Origin: Streptomyces durmitorensis
Lineage (GTDB): Bacteria > Actinomycetota > Actinomycetes > Streptomycetales > Streptomycetaceae
Assembly: GCF_023498005.1 (NCBI RefSeq)
Contig: NZ_CP097289.1
Location: 6,758,001 to 6,822,000 of the forward strand
Direction: 5' to 3'
DNA length: 64,000 nt
Below are positions 61,042 through 64,000 of this stretch, piece by piece. A model generated the notes under the pieces. The model saw only the letters and a program-made list of their open reading frames with translations. It did no database searches and was not told the origin of the DNA. The position numbers and the translations under genes were made by a program. The first letter of the stretch is position 1. The number at the start of each line of letters is the position of its first letter.

Positions 61042-61316
61042 TCGAGGCCGATCGCGAACGCCGCTTCCAGGTCGTGCTGCGAGTACGTGCGGAACGCGAC
61101 GTGCGTGTCCGTCGCCTCCACGCCCGGGATCTTGCTGATCTTGCCGGGGATGACGTCGGCCAGGTCGTCGTGGCGCCCGACGCGCACCATGGCGATCAGG
61201 TCGTACGTACCGGTCACGGAGAAGACCTCGCTGACACAGTCGAGGGCGGCGATCGACTCGGCGATCTCCGGGATCCGGTCCACGCTGGTCTTGATGAGCA
61301 CGATCGCGGTGATCAC
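61035..61316 (-). CDS. Stand-alone Lrp/AsnC ligand-binding (RAM) domain protein
   Basis: 93 residues from GTG 61316. The sequence MITAIVLIKTSVDRIPEIAESIAALDCVSEVFSVTGTYDLIAMVRVGRHDDLADVIPGKISKIPGVEATDTHVAFRTYSQHDLEAAF is a RAM domain alone, without the Lrp DNA-binding part. Such proteins form octamer-like rings and may bind amino acids. Translationally coupled (GTGA) to the upstream rhomboid gene. Function unknown. Confidence 0.88.
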   Translation of the reverse strand: MITAIVLIKTSVDRIPEIAESIAALDCVSEVFSVTGTYDLIAMVRVGRHDDLADVIPGKISKIPGVEATDTHVAFRTYSQHDLEAAFAIGLDS

Positions 61317-62044
61317 GGCTGACTGTCTCCCTCTGTGGCCGGTGCTGGCCTCTTCACTCTAGCCGTCCTGCCATAGCGCACCCATGCGTAGAGAAAGCCC
61401 AGCGAGAAGCCCACGAGATGGGCCAGATAGGCGACACCGGGACCCTGCCCGCCCTGCAGCGCGGCCAGCCACTGGAGCGCCACCCAGAACGGCAGCACCA
61501 CCCACGCCGGGAAGCGCAGCGGCAGGAAGAAGAGGAACGGGAAGAGACTGGTGACCCGCGCCTTGGGGAAGAGGCGCAGAAAGGCGCCGAGCACCGCGGA
61601 GATCGCCCCCGACGCGCCCACCAGGGTCTGGTCGGAGTCCGCGTGCGCGACCGCGTAGGCGAACAGGGCGAGATAGCCGCAGCCGAGGTAGAAGAGCGCG
61701 AACTGGAGGTGCCCCATCCGCTCCTCGGCCATCGCCCCGAAGACGTAGAGGAAGAGCATGTTGCCCAGGAGGTGCAGCCAGCTGCCGTGCACGAAGAGAG
61801 CGGTGGCCGGGGCGAGCAAGGGCCGCAGCGCCCCGCTGAACAGCTCGGAGGGGACCACGCCCCAGCGCTCGAAGTAGGCCTGCTGGGCGGCGAGCAGCTC
61901 GTCGCCCGTGCCGTACACCGGATTGAACCCGGACACCGGGGAGATCAGGAAGACCAGGGAGCAGGCGGCGATCAGGCCGTACGTCACCGGGGCCGACTGC
62001 CCCCTGATCATTCGGCCCGCCGTCGTACCCCATGTCTTGATCAT
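61313..62044 (-). CDS. Rhomboid family intramembrane serine protease
   Basis: 243 residues from ATG 62044. Six helices with the catalytic Ser in LVGASGAISAVLGAFLRLFP and His in VAYLAHLVGFSLGFLYAWV; HGSWLHLLGNMLFLYVFG is the conserved second helix, and FVHG / HxxxN residues are in place. It should cleave membrane proteins within or near the bilayer. The start has no good ribosome site. Its stop overlaps the RAM-domain gene start. Confidence 0.9.
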   Translation of the reverse strand: MIKTWGTTAGRMIRGQSAPVTYGLIAACSLVFLISPVSGFNPVYGTGDELLAAQQAYFERWGVVPSELFSGALRPLLAPATALFVHGSWLHLLGNMLFLYVFGAMAEERMGHLQFALFYLGCGYLALFAYAVAHADSDQTLVGASGAISAVLGAFLRLFPKARVTSLFPFLFFLPLRFPAWVVLPFWVALQWLAALQGGQGPGVAYLAHLVGFSLGFLYAWVRYGRTARVKRPAPATEGDSQP

Positions 62045-62182
62045 GAACAGAGCATGACGTAAACGCAGCAAACCGTACAGACCGCCCCGCCGCGTGGGAG
62101 GCCGCCGCATGGAGACCCTTACAGGCCTTAGGGTTACGGGCACCACGCACCATGGAATTCCGAAGGAAAGCGAACAGCCACG

Positions 62183-62422
62183 ATGACGGTTCCTCTGCCG
62201 ACCGACACCACCAGGTGGCGCTGCCAGCTCTGCGGCAACCTCACGCGTTTCGACGTGACCCGCAGTTCGAAGGTCGTCGAATATGTGCACCTCGACCTGG
62301 CCGGTGAGTCGAACGTCGAGGAACGTGAGGTGGTCAGTGAGACCATCGAGTCGGTGCGCTGCCGCTGGTGCAATGCGGTGGACCAGGTGGAACTCGTGGA
62401 CAGGCCGGGCGCCGGCTCCTGA
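62183..62422 (+). CDS. Small zinc-ribbon protein
   Basis: 79 residues from ATG 62183. Two CxxC knuckles, WRCQLCGN and VRCRWCNA, about 45 residues apart, point to a single structural zinc. The segment between (VTRSSKVVEYVHLDLAGESNVEEREVVSETIES) is acidic. Seen commonly next to NYN-domain genes in Streptomyces. Function unknown. 34 bp upstream of the NYN gene, likely same operon. Confidence 0.8.
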   Translation: MTVPLPTDTTRWRCQLCGNLTRFDVTRSSKVVEYVHLDLAGESNVEEREVVSETIESVRCRWCNAVDQVELVDRPGAGS

Positions 62423-62456
62423 GGGAGCGGGCCCCGCACAGGTAGTGGGGTGACGG

Positions 62457-63806
62457 ATGGTGGAGAGCGCAAGCGGGGAGCCGGACGACGGCGCCGCTGA
62501 GGTGCTCGACCGTCCGCTGCCCGACGGAGTGCGCCGGCGGGTCGTCCAGATCGTCTCGGACGGCTTCGGCGGCCTCACGGTCAGCGAACTGCCCGCACAG
62601 CTGAGGCAGTACGCCCGCTTCACGCCGACGCGGCGCACGAAGTTCGCGGGCAACGCCATGGCGACCGCCCTGGAGGGCGACCCGCTCTTCCGGCAGCGCA
62701 TCGGCGAACGTCTCAGAGAGGCGCAGCCCGAGCTCACCGGCGCCCTGGACGCGGGCTCACCACCCCCGGCCGCGGACCCCCTCGATGTGGCGGCCGCGGC
62801 CTATGTGCTGCGTCCCACCGGCTGGGTGAAGCTGGTGACCGCCGCGGGCGAGGAGGCACTGCGGGCGGACGCCGAGCGCGTCGACGACGAGACGCGGGCG
62901 GAACTCGAACGGCTGCGCGAGGAGCTTGCGGCGGCCCGCGGCCACACGAAGGCCGAGACCGAACGGCTGCGCACGGAGCTGGAGTCGGCGAAGAAGGAAG
63001 CCGAATCGATGCACCGCAAGCTGCGCGGTGCCCTCAGCGACGTCAAGCGCGGCGAGGCGGCCCTGCGCAAGGCCGCCGCCGAGTCCGATGCCGCACGGGC
63101 CGAGGGCCAGGCGCAGTTGTCCGCCGCCGAGAGCGAGGCCCGGCGGCTCAAGGCCCGGCTCAGCGAGACCGAGGCCGCCCTGGAGGCCAGCCGCAGGGCG
63201 GCGCGCGAGGGCCGCAGCGTCGAGGACATGCGGGTGCGGCTGCTGCTCGACACGGTCCTTGAGTCCGCCCAGGGGCTGCGCCGTGAACTGGCCCTGCCGC
63301 CCGTCTCCGTGCGGCCCGCCGAGACCGTGGACGCCGTCGAGCCGGGGCGCATGACCCCGAAGGACATCGCCGCCCGCGCGCTCTCCGAGAACGACCCGGC
63401 GATCATCGACCAGCTGCTCGCGCTGCCGCAGGCGCACATGGTCGTGGACGGCTACAACGTCACCAAGACCGGCTATCCGACGATGCCCCTGGAGAAGCAG
63501 CGGCTGCGGCTGCTCGGCTCGCTCTCCCAGCTCGCCGCCCAGACCGGCGCCGAGATGACCTGTGTCTTCGACGGGGCCGAACTCGCCGCGCCCGTGCTGC
63601 TCGCGCCGCCGCGCGGGGTGCGGGTGCTGTTCTCGAAGGCCGGCGTCACCGCGGACGAACTGATCCGCCAGCTGGTACGCGCGGAGCCTCCCGGGCGCCC
63701 TGTGGTGGTCGTGTCGACCGACCGCGAAGTAGCCGACGGGATCGCGAAGGCGGGGGCGCGCCCGGTCGCTTCGGCCGTCCTCCTGAAGCGGCTTTCGCGC
63801 GGCTGA
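62457..63806 (+). CDS. NYN/PIN-like (YacP-type) RNase domain protein with long coiled coil
   Basis: 449 residues from ATG 62457. An N-terminal helical region (FGGLTVSELPAQLRQYARFTPTRRTKFAGNAMATALEGDPLFRQRI), a heptad-rich coiled coil at about 135-260 and a C-terminal NYN domain: MVVDGYNVTKTGYPTMPLEKQRLRLLGSLSQLAAQTGAEMTCVFDGAE...VRVLFSKAGVTADELIRQLV...VVVVSTDREVADGIAKAGARPVAS. Its Asp residues (VDGYN, FDGAE, TADE, STDRE) match the PIN-like metal site of the YacP family, so it probably cleaves RNA. Confidence 0.88.
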   Translation: MVESASGEPDDGAAEVLDRPLPDGVRRRVVQIVSDGFGGLTVSELPAQLRQYARFTPTRRTKFAGNAMATALEGDPLFRQRIGERLREAQPELTGALDAGSPPPAADPLDVAAAAYVLRPTGWVKLVTAAGEEALRADAERVDDETRAELERLREELAAARGHTKAETERLRTELESAKKEAESMHRKLRGALSDVKRGEAALRKAAAESDAARAEGQAQLSAAESEARRLKARLSETEAALEASRRAAREGRSVEDMRVRLLLDTVLESAQGLRRELALPPVSVRPAETVDAVEPGRMTPKDIAARALSENDPAIIDQLLALPQAHMVVDGYNVTKTGYPTMPLEKQRLRLLGSLSQLAAQTGAEMTCVFDGAELAAPVLLAPPRGVRVLFSKAGVTADELIRQLVRAEPPGRPVVVVSTDREVADGIAKAGARPVASAVLLKRLSRG

Positions 63807-64000
63807 CGCAGGCCGCTTCCGCATGGCTGACGTACGTCGCTTTCACCGTCAAAGGGTGCGCAAGTAACTCCTGTTCCCTATGCCCGAATTGGGGCGTCGA
63901 CTACGCGACGTAGCGTCAATTGATCATCACTGCCTGTGCGTTATCGGTAAAATATGCGCCCCGCACCCCACTTTTTGCCGGTCAGGATTTGAACTGATCA
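63807..64000. promoter_or_regulatory. Leader/promoter region of a gene beyond the window
   Basis: No gene. The sequence becomes more AT-rich: TTGATC (63920) lies 16 bp from TATCGG (63942), with TAAAAT at 63948, and CTACG-CGA-CGTAG is a small palindrome near 63901. It looks like the promoter region and start of a leader for a rightward gene outside the window. No riboswitch could be recognised in the part present. Confidence 0.3.

Noticed and set aside
63850..64000. Possible cyclic-di-AMP (ydaO) riboswitch at the right edge
   Set aside because: I suspected one because cell-wall hydrolase genes often follow this locus, but the conserved core cannot be seen in the bases present.
1..64000. CRISPR array, prophage, insertion sequence, tRNA or secondary-metabolite cluster
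   Set aside because: No spaced direct repeats, integrase, transposase, tRNA cloverleaf or modular synthase genes were seen.

Overview
The window is chromosomal DNA of a high-GC actinomycete, almost certainly a Streptomyces. Third codon positions are nearly all G or C, GTG starts and ATGA/GTGA stop-start overlaps are frequent, and the middle and right parts carry a gene order that I recall from the Streptomyces core chromosome (aceE, sucB-type E2, lpd, pepA, cob genes, pspA, nadA, adoK, cta/qcr, trpD). I see no prophage, insertion sequence, CRISPR array, rRNA, tRNA or antibiotic cluster.

Layout. 1-8400 is the more variable part: the start of a TIGR01777-type epimerase, a GNAT acetyltransferase, a membrane SpoIIE-type phosphatase, a TetR regulator divergent from two short-chain dehydrogenases, a secreted peptidoglycan amidase, a DUF4240 protein, a third SDR and a WYL regulator. 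8400-17400 holds central metabolism on the minus strand: aceE with an upstream GntR gene, a two-lipoyl-domain E2, lipoamide dehydrogenase and leucyl aminopeptidase. 17500-25000 scatters three late cobalamin genes (cobS, cobT, cobU-like) among membrane genes, including an MprF-like lysyltransferase coupled to a rhomboid-like protein. 25000-31450 has an HtrA-type lipoprotein protease, two methyltransferases, a DUF3043 protein, PspA with its partner PspAA, and a NarL-type two-component pair. 31450-36650 has an RND pump, then a Bcr/CflA pump divergent from a MarR regulator over a 22-bp perfect palindrome. 36700-43050 has nadA, an ErpA-type Fe-S protein, a large membrane-anchored secreted protein, an adenosine kinase and a cysteine desulfurase-TusA fusion.

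43380-52710 encodes the aerobic respiratory supercomplex: ctaC-ctaD-ctaF, then an L,D-transpeptidase and an orphan receiver-like gene, then ctaE-qcrC-qcrA-qcrB. After trpD comes a SAM-IV-type riboswitch leader in front of a cysteine desulfurase-like enzyme, then glycerate kinase, an SLC13-type permease, a three-gene small protein/kinase/OmpR-regulator operon, a stand-alone Lrp-type RAM domain coupled to a rhomboid protease, a zinc-ribbon protein and a NYN/YacP-like RNase-domain protein. The last 190 bases look like the leader of a gene outside the window.

Most worth a second look: the SAM-IV leader, whose likely expression platform faces the ribosome site of a six-codon ORF rather than that of the enzyme; a dispersed REP/BIME-like inverted-repeat family (26424, 29298); a 43-bp extragenic palindrome present twice (43080, 56900); and several well-placed candidate operators (aceE, marR/MFS, RND pump). 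Everything was read by eye. Domain and family calls come from motifs and remembered family features, not from searches.
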